A stretch of 64,000 nucleotides of DNA from Actinoalloteichus fjordicus (GCF_001941625.1 NZ_CP016076.1:2046001-2110000), one strand, 5' to 3'. Counted from the stretch's first letter, positions 28,077 through 36,829 are shown. Translations and numbers: made by a program. The notes: generated by a model not told the origin, from the sequence alone.

Positions 28077-28162
28077 CAACTCTGGGTAGTGGGAATGCTC
28101 GGGGTCTGTTCGACACGAGATCCCCGGATCACCTGGCTTCCTCACGAAAAGGAGTCGGCGAC

Positions 28163-28285
28163 GTGACCACCGCCGTGCGTACTCAAGCCGAAGATGTGAC
28201 AAAGAGTGACCGCTTGTGGAGGCGGCGCCATCGAACGGCATCGCCGGATCACCCCGTCCGGGGAGGCCCTCGGGTGCCGCGATGA
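28163..28285 (+). CDS. Small basic protein opening the divergent operon
   Basis: A 40-residue frame, VTTAVRTQAEDVTKSDRLWR followed by an Arg/Pro-rich end. GTG 28163 is preceded by AAGGAG at 28149-28154. Its stop overlaps the next start (ATGA at 28282-28285), the same overlap style used throughout this operon. No homologue is recognised. It could also serve mainly as a coupling leader. Confidence 0.45.
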   Translation: MTTAVRTQAEDVTKSDRLWRRRHRTASPDHPVRGGPRVPR

Positions 28286-28602
28286 GCACCGCGCTGGCCG
28301 GGTCGCTCTCGCCACAGCCCATGGCAGCTCGCTACCTCGGTGTCTTCCGGCGGCTCGAGCACCGCCCGGACCCGAACTATCACCGGGTCTGCGTGGCGGT
28401 GTGCGGGGCGATGGTCACCCGCCGGACCGCCTCCGACCGCCGCTTCTCTCCGTGCCCCTCCTGTTTCCCGGAGCCCTCATGTCCTTCCGCTGGTTCGTCC
28501 GGTCCCTGTCCAGAGGGGACACCCACCTCGGCCGCCGCGCCGAGCAGCCCGCTCCTTCCGTCGCCGCGTTGTGCGATCCCGAGCTCTCGTTCGCCCCGCT
28601 GA
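28282..28602 (+). CDS. Cys-rich zinc-ribbon-like protein
   Basis: The 106-residue frame starts at ATG 28282, coupled to the preceding stop. Residues 1-65 look coding: YLGVFRRLEHRPDPNYHRVC, then VCGAMVTRRTASDRRFSPCP, with CxxxC at 37/41 and CxxC at 58/61, a plausible zinc ribbon. After about residue 66 codon third positions lose their G/C bias and the frame overlaps the next gene by 124 nt. The true product may therefore be shorter, or a frameshift may join the two frames. Confidence 0.55.
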   Translation: MSTALAGSLSPQPMAARYLGVFRRLEHRPDPNYHRVCVAVCGAMVTRRTASDRRFSPCPSCFPEPSCPSAGSSGPCPEGTPTSAAAPSSPLLPSPRCAIPSSRSPR

Positions 28603-28784
28603 ACCGGCGGCCGTTGGCGGTCTGCTTCTTCGACTGGCAGGTCTGCCTCGACTGCCTCACCGCCGACTCTCCTGCCGTGGAGATCGCGTCGCCTCGGGTG
28701 CCCGGTGATCTGGGCGTCACGCCGGACCGCTCGGTGCCACTGCCCGTGCCGGTGTCGCTCGGCGCCGGGGCGGTGAGCCGGTGA
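28479..28784 (+). CDS. Small H-C-C-CxxC zinc-finger-like protein
   Basis: A 101-residue protein with one His and four Cys in order: H16 (RGDTHLGRR), C32 (VAALCDPEL), C49, then C56 and C59 (WQVCLDCL). This spacing is shared with the gene at 29613, so the two may be paralogues with a zinc-binding fold. ATG 28479 has GGAG at 28470-28473. The C-terminal 40 residues are Pro/Val-rich and probably unstructured. Function unknown. Confidence 0.6.
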   Translation: MSFRWFVRSLSRGDTHLGRRAEQPAPSVAALCDPELSFAPLNRRPLAVCFFDWQVCLDCLTADSPAVEIASPRVPGDLGVTPDRSVPLPVPVSLGAGAVSR

Positions 28785-28926
28785 GCGCTCGTCATGCCCG
28801 ACGTCGGCTCGCTGTAGCGGGCGTGCCCGCGCGGTGGCAGTCCGTCGGTGGACTTCAGCGGCTCCCCGCCGCCCGAGTCCGACCGTATCTCGGCATCTCC
28901 CTCTGGCCGTCCGAGGAGGACCAGTC

Positions 28927-29616
28927 ATGACCGCACTGATCGCCGAACACTCGATCTCGGCTGCGAACCCGCCTGGTCGACTGTTCCCGCCGAGTCGTCG
29001 GCGCCCGTCTGCTGGGGAGAACGTCACCGAGCGCCAGAACCTCCCCGGTCGCGAGAGCCTCTCCCGTCACGAGAGCCTTGCCGAGCGCGAGAACCCGCCG
29101 GATCGAGCGAACCCGCCTGATCAGGAGAATCCGTCGATTCAACACGCTCCGTCGGACGGGCGGGATGCCCCGGTCGCGCCGCCGGCTCCGAGGGTCCCGA
29201 GGCCGCAGGCGTCCGTGACCTCCGCAGCGTCCGCGACCTCCGCCGCGCTGCCGCTGGTGGTGTCGGTGAACTCCACGACCGGGCGGCCGGAGTCCCTGGT
29301 GCTCGTGGCGGATCGATCAGCCCGCTCGGTCACCCTGGCCCGTCGGGGGCGGGGGTTGGCCTCGTTGACCGTCCAGACCGCCGAGATCCTGCGGGCGGCG
29401 GCGTCCACCGGTCGGCCTGCGGCGGCGGTGGAGATCGCCGTGGTGGCGCGGGACCGCCGGGCCGGTCGGCTGCGGGTCGCGGTCCTCGGGCCGCAGATCA
29501 CGATGACCCTCCTCGCGGGCGGGTACGAGCTCCGGTGCTGGCAGGTCCCGCAGCGTGGCGCGCTGGCTGCGATGCTCGGCCGCGCCCTGGCCCACCTCGT
29601 CCGGGAGGCCCGGTGA
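28927..29616 (+). CDS. Hypothetical protein with disordered N-terminus
   Basis: The 229-residue product has a highly charged N-terminal half with loose repeats of ENLPGRESLSRHESLAEREN type, then a structured C-terminal domain from about 115. That domain includes ESLVLVADRSARSVTLARRG, TVQTAEILRAAASTGRPAAA and ITMTLLAGGYELRCWQVPQR, predicted as alternating strands and helices. AGGAGG at about 28914-28919 precedes ATG 28927. Its stop overlaps the next start (GTGA). No family recognised. Confidence 0.68.
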   Translation: MTALIAEHSISAANPPGRLFPPSRRRPSAGENVTERQNLPGRESLSRHESLAERENPPDRANPPDQENPSIQHAPSDGRDAPVAPPAPRVPRPQASVTSAASATSAALPLVVSVNSTTGRPESLVLVADRSARSVTLARRGRGLASLTVQTAEILRAAASTGRPAAAVEIAVVARDRRAGRLRVAVLGPQITMTLLAGGYELRCWQVPQRGALAAMLGRALAHLVREAR

Positions 29617-29876
29617 GCGCGGAGACGACCGTGTGGTGGCAGGACGTGCCCACCACGACGCGAGAGGTCGCCGACCGGCACGCCGTCGACATCCGCCACG
29701 CCGGGCCGCCGAAGAGCGGCGCCCAGGTCGAGACCCTGTGCGGGATCACCATGACCGTCCGCACCGTCCGCCGCTGCCTCGGCCGGATCACCACCTGCCG
29801 AGACTGCCAAGACCTGGCCCGGCAGCTCTGCGGCCTGCCGCCGCTGGAGTCCGACGCGGGAGGTCGCCATGGGTGA
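29613..29876 (+). CDS. Small H-C-C-CxxC zinc-finger-like protein, second copy
   Basis: An 87-residue protein beginning VSAETTVWWQDVPTTTREVA. Likely metal ligands are H23 or H29, C43 (VETLCGITM), C55 and the C62/C65 pair (TTCRDCQ), the same order and spacing as in the protein at 28479. The GTG at 29613 overlaps the upstream stop by 4 nt, and its own stop overlaps the following start by 8 nt. Function unknown; zinc binding is inferred. Confidence 0.68.
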   Translation: MSAETTVWWQDVPTTTREVADRHAVDIRHAGPPKSGAQVETLCGITMTVRTVRRCLGRITTCRDCQDLARQLCGLPPLESDAGGRHG

Positions 29877-30516
29877 CCACACCGGTCGTCGGATCGCCTG
29901 CCCCGCCGCGACCTGCCGGGCGATCGGGTCCGTCGAAGCCGGGCACGCCGTCGAGTCCGCGGGCCTCGGTCGTGGCGTCGATACCGACGGGCGGGTCCAG
30001 ACCGCCGGGTCCGGGGACGCCTGCGGGTCGCCGCTGCCCGTGACGGCCGGATCGAACCGCGTCGTCCGGCGGGGCGAGTCCGCAGGGCGGGAATCAGCAG
30101 GGCGTGCCGATTCCCCCGACTCGGCTCCCGCTGGTGCTGCCGCTGGTGCTGCCGACTACGCCGCCACGGCCGGGCGCGGCAGGCTGCTCCGGCCCGCGAG
30201 AGCCGGCAGGCCCGTCGGTGCTGCCTGCTGCGCCCTGCCGACTCGGCAGGGCGACCCTGCCGGAATCCGCAGGCGTTCCTGGGCCGGCCTGCTGCACGCC
30301 GCGCTCGCCGTCCTCACGGCGTTCGTCGGTCTGCCTGCCGAGAGCGGCCCTGCTCGCCGCCGACGCGACCGGAGCGCGGCAGGCTCGACGGCGCGGCAGC
30401 CCCGGCGGGCTGCCCGGTCCGACCGGGCCTGTCCCCGCTGCCGGGGGCGTCGGATCGTCGCCACGCCGGGGAGCCGGCTGCCCTTCGACACGATCTGCTG
30501 CCCGGAGTGCCGATGA
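29869..30516 (+). CDS. Ala/Arg-rich protein with terminal Cys pairs
   Basis: The 215-residue product has a Cys pair near the N-terminus (IACPAATC, residues 11/16) and two CxxC-type pairs at the C-terminus (ACPRCRGRR and ICCPECR). Termini and cysteines are conserved-looking while the middle 150 residues are low-complexity Ala/Gly/Arg. The C-terminal pairs form a classical zinc-ribbon layout. ATG 29869 follows GGGAGG, and the stop overlaps the next ATG (ATGA). The middle could contain sequence whose true frame differs. Confidence 0.6.
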   Translation: MGDHTGRRIACPAATCRAIGSVEAGHAVESAGLGRGVDTDGRVQTAGSGDACGSPLPVTAGSNRVVRRGESAGRESAGRADSPDSAPAGAAAGAADYAATAGRGRLLRPARAGRPVGAACCALPTRQGDPAGIRRRSWAGLLHAALAVLTAFVGLPAESGPARRRRDRSAAGSTARQPRRAARSDRACPRCRGRRIVATPGSRLPFDTICCPECR

Positions 30517-31568
30517 CCGACCAAGAACCCGACCTCGGCGGCGACGGGGTGCACCGCTGCCCGGCCGCCGCGCCCCGGCCCGCCGCGCACGTCTGGATAC
30601 TGCCCGCCGTGGCGGGCGGGCTGTTCTGGGGCGTCTCCTGCTCGCGGTGCCCCACCCGATGGCACGGCATCGTGCACGGCGGCGTCGACGACGCGCTCCG
30701 CGAGGCCACCGCCGGGATCACGCCGGAGACCTTCGTCAAGCGTCATCACCTGATCTCCGGCGGCAACCGACTTCACCAGTGGATCAGTCGATCGCCCGAC
30801 GTCCCGCCGCTGCTGCGGCGCCTGGTCGCCCACGACCCGACCTTCGCCGTCGACGGGGAGTACCGGCTGACCGCAGACGGCCCGGCCGTCGGGTCGGCGG
30901 ACGTCGTCGCGGCGGACGCGAGCTTCCGGCCCGCCAACGGCGCCGCCGGGTGGGCGGTGGTCACCGGTCGCGGCTGGCACGACTCCGGGCGGCTCGACCC
31001 GCGACATCCCTGGGACTCCCACTCCGCCGAGGTGATGGCCGCCGCCCACGCCGCCTCGCTCTATCCACGTGGCCATTCCGTCACCGTCGTCACCGACAGT
31101 CGGATGGCCGCCGAGGTACTCGACATCCTCGTCAATGCAGGCAGCCGACGACGCCGCCGCATCTACCCCGGTCTCACCGTCAGCGAGCGCGGCCTGAACA
31201 TGATCGAGGACCTCACCAAGGCTCGATGCGAAGGCGCCCGCATCCGGTTCGTCTGGAAGCCCCGCAACACCGACGCGATGCTCATCGCCGCCGACACCCT
31301 GGCCGCCGCCGCCGCCGTCGCGACGACCGAGGTCACCCACCCCGACGTCCTCCGGGAGCTGCAACGCTCCGTCGCCGCCATCCGCAATGCCGTCCGGCGG
31401 GCCGTCTCCACCCTCGACTCCGCAGGACTGCAGCCCCACCAGAACACGGCGGCGATGGCCTCCCTCGCCTCCGCCTACACCGACGCGATGGCCAAGGCCA
31501 GCGAGCGACTGGCGACGGAGGCGCCGTGGGAGCCGGAGTCTCGCTCCTCGCCGCCCCGGCGGCCGTGA
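30513..31568 (+). CDS. RNase H-fold protein with N-terminal zinc-ribbon-like motif
   Basis: The 351-residue protein ends the operon. Its first 50 residues contain H14-x-C16 and C43-x2-C46 (FWGVSCSRCPTRWHG). The RNase H-like domain follows: D135 in VVAADASFRPANGAAGWAVV, E173 in SAEVMAAAHAASLYP, D195 in VTVVTDSRMAAEVL and D254 or D261 in KPRNTDAMLIAADTLA, reproducing the DEDD acidic order of RNase HI. A helical tail follows. It would cleave RNA in RNA-DNA hybrids or another nucleic acid; the target is unknown. ATG 30513 overlaps the previous stop. Confidence 0.72.
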   Translation: MTDQEPDLGGDGVHRCPAAAPRPAAHVWILPAVAGGLFWGVSCSRCPTRWHGIVHGGVDDALREATAGITPETFVKRHHLISGGNRLHQWISRSPDVPPLLRRLVAHDPTFAVDGEYRLTADGPAVGSADVVAADASFRPANGAAGWAVVTGRGWHDSGRLDPRHPWDSHSAEVMAAAHAASLYPRGHSVTVVTDSRMAAEVLDILVNAGSRRRRRIYPGLTVSERGLNMIEDLTKARCEGARIRFVWKPRNTDAMLIAADTLAAAAAVATTEVTHPDVLRELQRSVAAIRNAVRRAVSTLDSAGLQPHQNTAAMASLASAYTDAMAKASERLATEAPWEPESRSSPPRRP

Positions 31569-32598
31569 TCGGCGACGGGCCGCCGAGGTCGAGTGCTCCG
31601 ACCGGCGGTGCGCGAGTGCCCTGATCCAGTGGCGGACGGGCTCGTGTCGGCAGCCTGCGAGGGGTTGGCCGGACGGTGAGCCGCCTGCGCAGGTGGGTCG
31701 CCCGCGTCCCGCAGGGTGACAGGCCTCGTCGAACGAGCCTCGTTCTCGACGGCGATGCCCGCTTCGGACGGCCGACGGAGGTCGAGTCTCGGGCCTGGCC
31801 CGGTGTGTCCTCGCCGCGCGAGGTCTCGTCATGCCTCCGCTGGGGGCGGGGGAGTACGTCGGTTCCTGGCGGACGGCAGTCGATTCGGGCGAATACACAC
31901 TCGGATCGGCGAGGTTCGGGCCTCGGCTGCGGCGCCCTCGGGGCGGCACACCGCCCTGCGGTGCCCGGACGGCCGTTCGGCGGTGCCCCTTCAGGCTGAC
32001 ATCGTCGTCCGTTCGGCCTAGAGTCGGCTGCCTCTTCGGACGCCTGGGCGGTCCTCGGCAGTCCGCCCACGCTTCGCCTGCCGCTCCGGCGGCAGACGGC
32101 GTACGTCGGTTCGGTGGGACGGCGCCCGCCGAGTCGGGGCGGCGCTCCACCGGGCCCGGCGTCGTCGGTCTCGAGGCTCCTCGGCGACCTTCCCCGGCAC
32201 CCCGAGGCCTGCCGGGCGGCCCGGCGTAGACCGATCCGTGATCTCCGAGGCGGTTCGACCGTCGAGTCGGTCCCCGCGCCCGAGGCCCGTCGCCCGCCGA
32301 GGCTCGGCGTCCTCGGCGCCGCAGGACTCGCCGCCCGACTCGGGCGACGCGCCGGCAGTGTCCGGGCACATCAGGCCTGCTCACGAGGCAGACGACGGGC
32401 GGAGGCGGCGCGGTCGACGGCGGGCGGGCGTCGCGAGGGAACGCGCCAGGGACCCGGCGGGGCCAGCCAGTGCTCGGATGTCCGGCCGATGACGTGCGGG
32501 CAAAGTACCGATGTCGATGAACGACTGGGTCACATTCCGGTAGCGAATTCGACCGGCGCGGCCATACACCAGGTGAAGCAACAACCTGGAGGAACACC
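31569..32598. other. Long intergenic region without a supported gene
   Basis: About 1 kb between the RNase H-fold gene and the MFS gene. Frames on both strands are Arg/Pro/Gly-rich translations of GC-rich DNA with no Shine-Dalgarno sequence and no recognisable product. Near the end, CCAGGT and ACCTGG (about 32569 and 32584) bracket a small hairpin just before the MFS start. It could contain degraded genes. Confidence 0.4.
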
Positions 32599-33936
32599 GT
32601 GTCATCCCAACGCCACGCGCGCCGAGCGTGGTTGATCTGGACCTTCGCCGTCATCGTCTATCTCGCCGCCGTCTTCCACCGCGGTTCCCTCGGCGTCGCG
32701 GGAACCCTGGCCAGTGAGCGTTTCGCCATCGGCCCCGCCGCACTCGGGGTCTTCACCGTCGTGCAGGTCGGCGTCTACGCCGCCATGCAGATCCCCACCG
32801 GTTTACTGGTCGACCGATTCGGCCCGCGCCGCGTGCTGACCGCCGCCGCCGTGCTCCTGGGCGTCGGGCAACTCCTGTTCGCCCTCGTCGACTCCTACCC
32901 GGCCGCCCTCGCCGCGCGCGTGACCGTCGGCATCGGCGACGCGCTCACCTGGGTGAGCATCCTGCGGCTGGTCGCCGCGCACTTCAGCGCCCGCCGCTAC
33001 GCCCTGGTCGCCTCGGTGTCCAGCGCGTTGGGCGCCCTCGGCGGCGTGCTCGCCACCGTGCCGCTCGGTCTCGCCCTGACCAACGTGGGCTGGACGCCGA
33101 CCTTCGCGATCGTCGGACTCGTCACCGCCGCCTACGCCGTCATCGCGGGCCGCTTCGTCCGCGACGCGCCGCAGGCCGTCCCGGTGGACGGCGAGCAGCC
33201 CCCGGCCCGGCCCACCCCGCCCGGCCTGCGGGAGGTCCTCCACCGCGTCCCCACCGTCTGGCGCGTGCCCGGCACCCGGCTGGCGTTCTGGGTGCACTTC
33301 TCCACGATGTTCCTGCCCGGCGTGCTCGGCCTGCTCTGGGGCTTCCCCTACCTGGTCGACGGCCTCGGTGTCGCGCCGGGGACGGCGGGCGTCCTGGTCG
33401 GACTGCTGGTCTTCGGCGGGGTGTTCGCGGGCCCGCTGGTCGGCGCGCTGATCGGCCACCGCCCGACGTGCCGGATGCCGCTGGTGATCGGCTACCTCCT
33501 CACCGCCCTCGGCGCCCTCACCATGCTGCTGGCCTGGCCCGGCGACGGTCCGCCGCTGCTGCTGGTGACCATGGCGTTCGTGGTCTTCGCCTGCGGCGGC
33601 CCCGCGTCCTCGGTGGCCTTCGCCCTGGTGCGGGACTACAACAGCCTCACCGAGGTGGGCACCGCGACCGGGGTCGCCAACGTCGGGGGACACCTGGCCA
33701 CCGCGTTCTCCGCGCTGCTCATCGGGCTGCTGCTGGACGGGACGGGAGGCTCCTACCGGATCGCCTTCCTCGGCGTCGGCGCCCTGATGCTGTTCGGGAT
33801 GTCGCGCACCCTCGTCTGGTGGCGGCGGGCGCGCGCGGTGGTGCTGGCCGCCGACGCTCGAGGCGAGTCGGTGCCGGTTCGGCTGAGCTGGCAGCGCTGG
33901 GACCTGCGGCCCGCTCCCGTGCCCGCCCGCGTCTGA
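32599..33936 (+). CDS. MFS transporter
   Basis: The 445-residue protein has 12 predicted helices. Helix 1 is AWLIWTFAVIVYLAAVFHRG, and the MFS loop 2-3 motif appears as LLVDRFGPRRVLTAAAV. A central loop with Pro follows helix 6 (ARPTPPGLREVLHRVPTVWR). The transported compound is unknown; nearest in character are actinobacterial sugar- or metabolite-exporter-like MFS proteins. GTG 32599 follows CTGGAGG by about 6 nt. It stands alone upstream of truB. Confidence 0.9.
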   Translation: MSSQRHARRAWLIWTFAVIVYLAAVFHRGSLGVAGTLASERFAIGPAALGVFTVVQVGVYAAMQIPTGLLVDRFGPRRVLTAAAVLLGVGQLLFALVDSYPAALAARVTVGIGDALTWVSILRLVAAHFSARRYALVASVSSALGALGGVLATVPLGLALTNVGWTPTFAIVGLVTAAYAVIAGRFVRDAPQAVPVDGEQPPARPTPPGLREVLHRVPTVWRVPGTRLAFWVHFSTMFLPGVLGLLWGFPYLVDGLGVAPGTAGVLVGLLVFGGVFAGPLVGALIGHRPTCRMPLVIGYLLTALGALTMLLAWPGDGPPLLLVTMAFVVFACGGPASSVAFALVRDYNSLTEVGTATGVANVGGHLATAFSALLIGLLLDGTGGSYRIAFLGVGALMLFGMSRTLVWWRRARAVVLAADARGESVPVRLSWQRWDLRPAPVPARV

Positions 33937-34250
33937 GGGCCGGTCTTGGTCGGCGCTCCGGTGTGAGCGGGGATCGGCGTGGCTGAGCTGCCAGGCGACG
34001 ATGCCGCAGATCACCGCGTCTGCCCCGCGCAACAGGACAGGCTGTGTGGCCGTCCTCGGGGCAGGCTCGCCGCCCCCAGAACGGCCAGGCCCCGCCCCCG
34101 AACAGTCCGGCACCGACCGGCCCGTTCGGGGGCGGATCTGCGCGAGGCGGACGACGTCGACCGGGCCGAGGACCGCCGCGTCGACCTCGCCGATCGTGCC
34201 CGTCACCCGGCGGGCCGGCCTAGGCGAGGCGTGCGGCAGGATGTCACCCC
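33937..34250. other. Intergenic region upstream of truB
   Basis: No gene seen. It contains copy A of a dispersed repeat (33963-34033) described separately and must carry the truB promoter. Confidence 0.4.
33963..34033 (-). repeat. Dispersed intergenic repeat, copy A
   Basis: 71 bp matching 53763-53870. Shared blocks are GTGAGCGGG-xx-CGGCGTGGC-x-GAGCTG-x-CAGGCGAC and GACGATG-CCGCAG-TGCCCCGCGCAAC. Copy B carries an extra ~34 bp between the blocks. Both copies lie in intergenic regions of ~314 nt. Confidence 0.6.
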
Positions 34251-35186
34251 GTGTCCGGACCGTCTCGCAAGCCCCGCGCCTCCCGTCCCCCCGTGCCGCC
34301 CGGCCTCGTCGTCGTCGACAAGCAGAGCGGCATGACCTCGCACGACGTGGTCGCCGTCGCCCGTCGAATACTCGGCACCCGCAAGATCGGGCACGCGGGC
34401 ACCCTCGACCCGATGGCCACCGGCGTGCTGGTCCTCGGCGTGGAACGCGCGACCAAGCTCCTCGGTCACCTCGCCCTGGACACCAAGGCCTACCTCGCGA
34501 CGATCCGACTCGGCTCCGCCACCACCACCGACGACGCCGAGGGTGAGGTGCTCTCCACCACCGACGCGAGCGGGATCAGCGAGTCCGACGTGCTCACGGC
34601 CATCGAACCGCTGGTGGGCGACATCCAGCAGCGGCCGAGCGCCGTCAGCGCCGTCAAGGTCGACGGGAAGCGCGCCTACGCGCGGGTCAGGGCGGGCGAA
34701 GAGGTCGAGCTGCCGCCCAGGCCGGTGACCGTGCAGCGGTTCGACGTGCTCGCGCAGCGCACCGAGGGCGAACACGTCGACCTGGACGTCCTCGTCGAGT
34801 GCTCCTCCGGCACCTATGTTCGTGCCCTGGCCCGTGACCTCGGGGCCTCGCTGGGCGTCGGCGGGCATCTCGCCGCGCTGCGCCGGACCCGCGTCGGGCC
34901 CTTCGGCATCGGGGGCGCCAGGACGCTGGCCAGGCTGGAGGAGAAGCCCGAACTGACCCTCGGCCTGGCGGACGCCGTCGCCGCCGCCTTCCCACGACGC
35001 GATCTCGATCACGTCGAGTCCTCGGCGCTGGCCCACGGCGGCAGGCTGCCGCTCGCGGGCATCCCCGGCGCCTACGGGGCCTTCGACCCGGCGGGCAGGC
35101 TGATCGCACTGGTCAGTGAGAAGACCGGCCAGGCGACGTCGCTGGTGGTGTTCGCTCCGGCGGGGGCGGCCGCAGACGCCCGCTGA
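34251..35186 (+). CDS. truB: tRNA pseudouridine(55) synthase
   Basis: It isomerises U55 to pseudouridine in the T-arm of tRNAs. The 311-residue protein carries GLVVVDKQSGMTSHDVV near the N-terminus and the catalytic motif GHAGTLDPMATGVLVLGV, with the nucleophilic Asp in LDP (about residue 54). SAVKVDGKRAYARVRAGEE and ECSSGTYVRALARDLG follow. A C-terminal PUA-like part follows from about 235. It starts at GTG 34251 and lies directly upstream of ribF. Confidence 0.96.
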   Translation: MSGPSRKPRASRPPVPPGLVVVDKQSGMTSHDVVAVARRILGTRKIGHAGTLDPMATGVLVLGVERATKLLGHLALDTKAYLATIRLGSATTTDDAEGEVLSTTDASGISESDVLTAIEPLVGDIQQRPSAVSAVKVDGKRAYARVRAGEEVELPPRPVTVQRFDVLAQRTEGEHVDLDVLVECSSGTYVRALARDLGASLGVGGHLAALRRTRVGPFGIGGARTLARLEEKPELTLGLADAVAAAFPRRDLDHVESSALAHGGRLPLAGIPGAYGAFDPAGRLIALVSEKTGQATSLVVFAPAGAAADAR

Positions 35187-35237
35187 CCCGCCAACGTGCA
35201 CTCCAGCCGCCTCCCGCGACGACGTAGGGTGCTCCTC

Positions 35238-36191
35238 ATGCGACGCTGGCGCGGTCTGGACGCCGTTCCCTCCAACTGGGGTCGGTGCGTGGTCACCATC
35301 GGGATCTTCGACGGGGTGCATCGTGGTCATCAGCAGCTCATCGCCTCCGCCGTCGGGCGGGCGCGGGAGCTGGGACTGCCGTGCGTCCTGCTGACCTTCG
35401 ACCCGCATCCGGCGGAGGTGGTGCGGCCGGGCAGCCACCCGGCGCAGCTCACCACCCTGCGGCGCCGGGCCGAACTGGTCGAGGAACTCGGCGTCGACGT
35501 GTTCTGCGTGCTGCCCTTCACCTCGGAGGTCGCCAAGACGCCGCCGGACACCTTCGCGCACGAGGTGCTGGTGGAACGGCTGCACGCGGCGGCGGTGGTG
35601 GTGGGGGAGAACTTCACCTTCGGTCACCGCGCCGCGGGCGACGTCGCCCTGCTACGCACGCTCGGCCGTCGGTTCGGCTTCGTCGCCGAGGGCGCGGATC
35701 TGCTGGCCAGGAACGAGCTGACCTTCTCCTCCACCTACATCCGCTCCTGCCTGTCGGCGGGCGACGTGACGGCGGCGGCCGAGGCGCTCGGCAGACCGTA
35801 CCGCTTGGAGGGCATCGTCGTCCGGGGCGACGGCCGAGGCCGTGAACTGGGCTTTCCCACGGCGAACCTCTCGATGCACCGGTATGCGGCCGTGCCGGGC
35901 GACGGCGTCTATGCCTGCCGCTTCCAGCTGCGCTCGCACGGTCGGGAGCAGGAGCGGCGAGTGCTGTCCGCCGCCGTGTCGGTGGGGACCAACCCGACGT
36001 TCTCCGGCGAGGAGCGCCGCGTCGAGGCCTATGTGCTCGACGTGGACGAGGACTTCTACGGTGAGCACGTCGAGCTGGACTTCGTGGCCAAGCTGCGGGA
36101 CATGGAGCGGTACGACGAGGTGCAGGCGTTGATCGATCAGATGAGCGTGGACGTGCGGCAGACGCGCGAGATCCTCACCGGGCAGGCGTGA
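35238..36191 (+). CDS. ribF: Bifunctional riboflavin kinase / FAD synthetase
   Basis: It makes FMN and then FAD from riboflavin. The 317-residue protein has the N-terminal FMN adenylyltransferase domain with VTIGIFDGVHRGHQQLI (HxGH motif) and NELTFSSTYIRSCLSAGD. The C-terminal riboflavin kinase domain from about 190 carries GRGRELGFPTANLSM and AAVSVGTNPTFSGEERRVEA. ATG 35238 is chosen since the family starts MRRWRGL; an upstream in-frame GTG exists. truB-ribF adjacency is conserved in actinobacteria. Confidence 0.95.
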   Translation: MRRWRGLDAVPSNWGRCVVTIGIFDGVHRGHQQLIASAVGRARELGLPCVLLTFDPHPAEVVRPGSHPAQLTTLRRRAELVEELGVDVFCVLPFTSEVAKTPPDTFAHEVLVERLHAAAVVVGENFTFGHRAAGDVALLRTLGRRFGFVAEGADLLARNELTFSSTYIRSCLSAGDVTAAAEALGRPYRLEGIVVRGDGRGRELGFPTANLSMHRYAAVPGDGVYACRFQLRSHGREQERRVLSAAVSVGTNPTFSGEERRVEAYVLDVDEDFYGEHVELDFVAKLRDMERYDEVQALIDQMSVDVRQTREILTGQA

Positions 36192-36352
36192 GGACGGGCA
36201 CCTTCCTGGTACTTGATTTCCGTCGGTTCGGTCCTGAGGCGCCTGGATGACCTGGCAGGATGGCCGGACCACTCGCCGAAGACGAGGACATCGGCGGCGC
36301 CGCTGTCGCGTGGTGTGGGCATGGAGAGCGACGACTCAGCCGAGGAGCTGAT

Positions 36353-36829
36353 GTGGACGAGCAGAAGATCGTGCAGCGCAATCTCGCGCTGCAACGAGAG
36401 TGGTACGGAGAGCCGCTCGGCGACCGAGTGCGCAGACTGGTGGTCGCGTATCGGATCTCGCAGGCTCAGCTCGCCGACGTACTGGGGATCAGCGCCCCGA
36501 TGCTCAGCCAGGTCATGAGCGGGCGGCGAGCCAAGATCGGCAACCCCGCCGTGCTCGCCCGACTGGTGATGCTGGAACGGCGGGCCCTGGCGCGCGATGT
36601 CACCGCAGGCGACCGCGAGGCCATCCAGCGCGCGCTGGACGAGGTGCGCAACTCGCGCCCCACCGTGGCCAGGGGCGAGCTGCCGATCAACGAGGGCAAC
36701 CACTCCGACATCGTCGCCCAGGTGCTCGGCCAGGCGGCCAGCTTCGAGGAGCTGATCGAGGCGGCCGAGCTGATCGAGGGCAGGCACCCCAAGCTGGCGC
36801 GCGTGCTCCGCGACGCCGCGCGGGACTGA
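36353..36829 (+). CDS. Helix-turn-helix DNA-binding protein
   Basis: The 158-residue product has a Cro/CI-type helix-turn-helix near residues 20-60: GDRVRRLVVAYRISQAQLAD and GISAPMLSQVMSGRRAKIGN. A helical C-terminal part follows with DIVAQVLGQAASFEELIEAA. Related small HTH proteins are common in Pseudonocardiaceae next to housekeeping genes; the target is unknown. The GTG at 36353 has GAGGAG at about 36342-36347. The next gene begins 23 nt downstream, so they are probably cotranscribed. Confidence 0.8.
   Translation: MDEQKIVQRNLALQREWYGEPLGDRVRRLVVAYRISQAQLADVLGISAPMLSQVMSGRRAKIGNPAVLARLVMLERRALARDVTAGDREAIQRALDEVRNSRPTVARGELPINEGNHSDIVAQVLGQAASFEELIEAAELIEGRHPKLARVLRDAARD

Noticed and set aside
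30156-32654. Minus-strand open frame of 832 codons opposite the RNase H gene
   Set aside because: The RNase H acids and overlapping starts support the plus strand. The antisense product has no recognisable domain.
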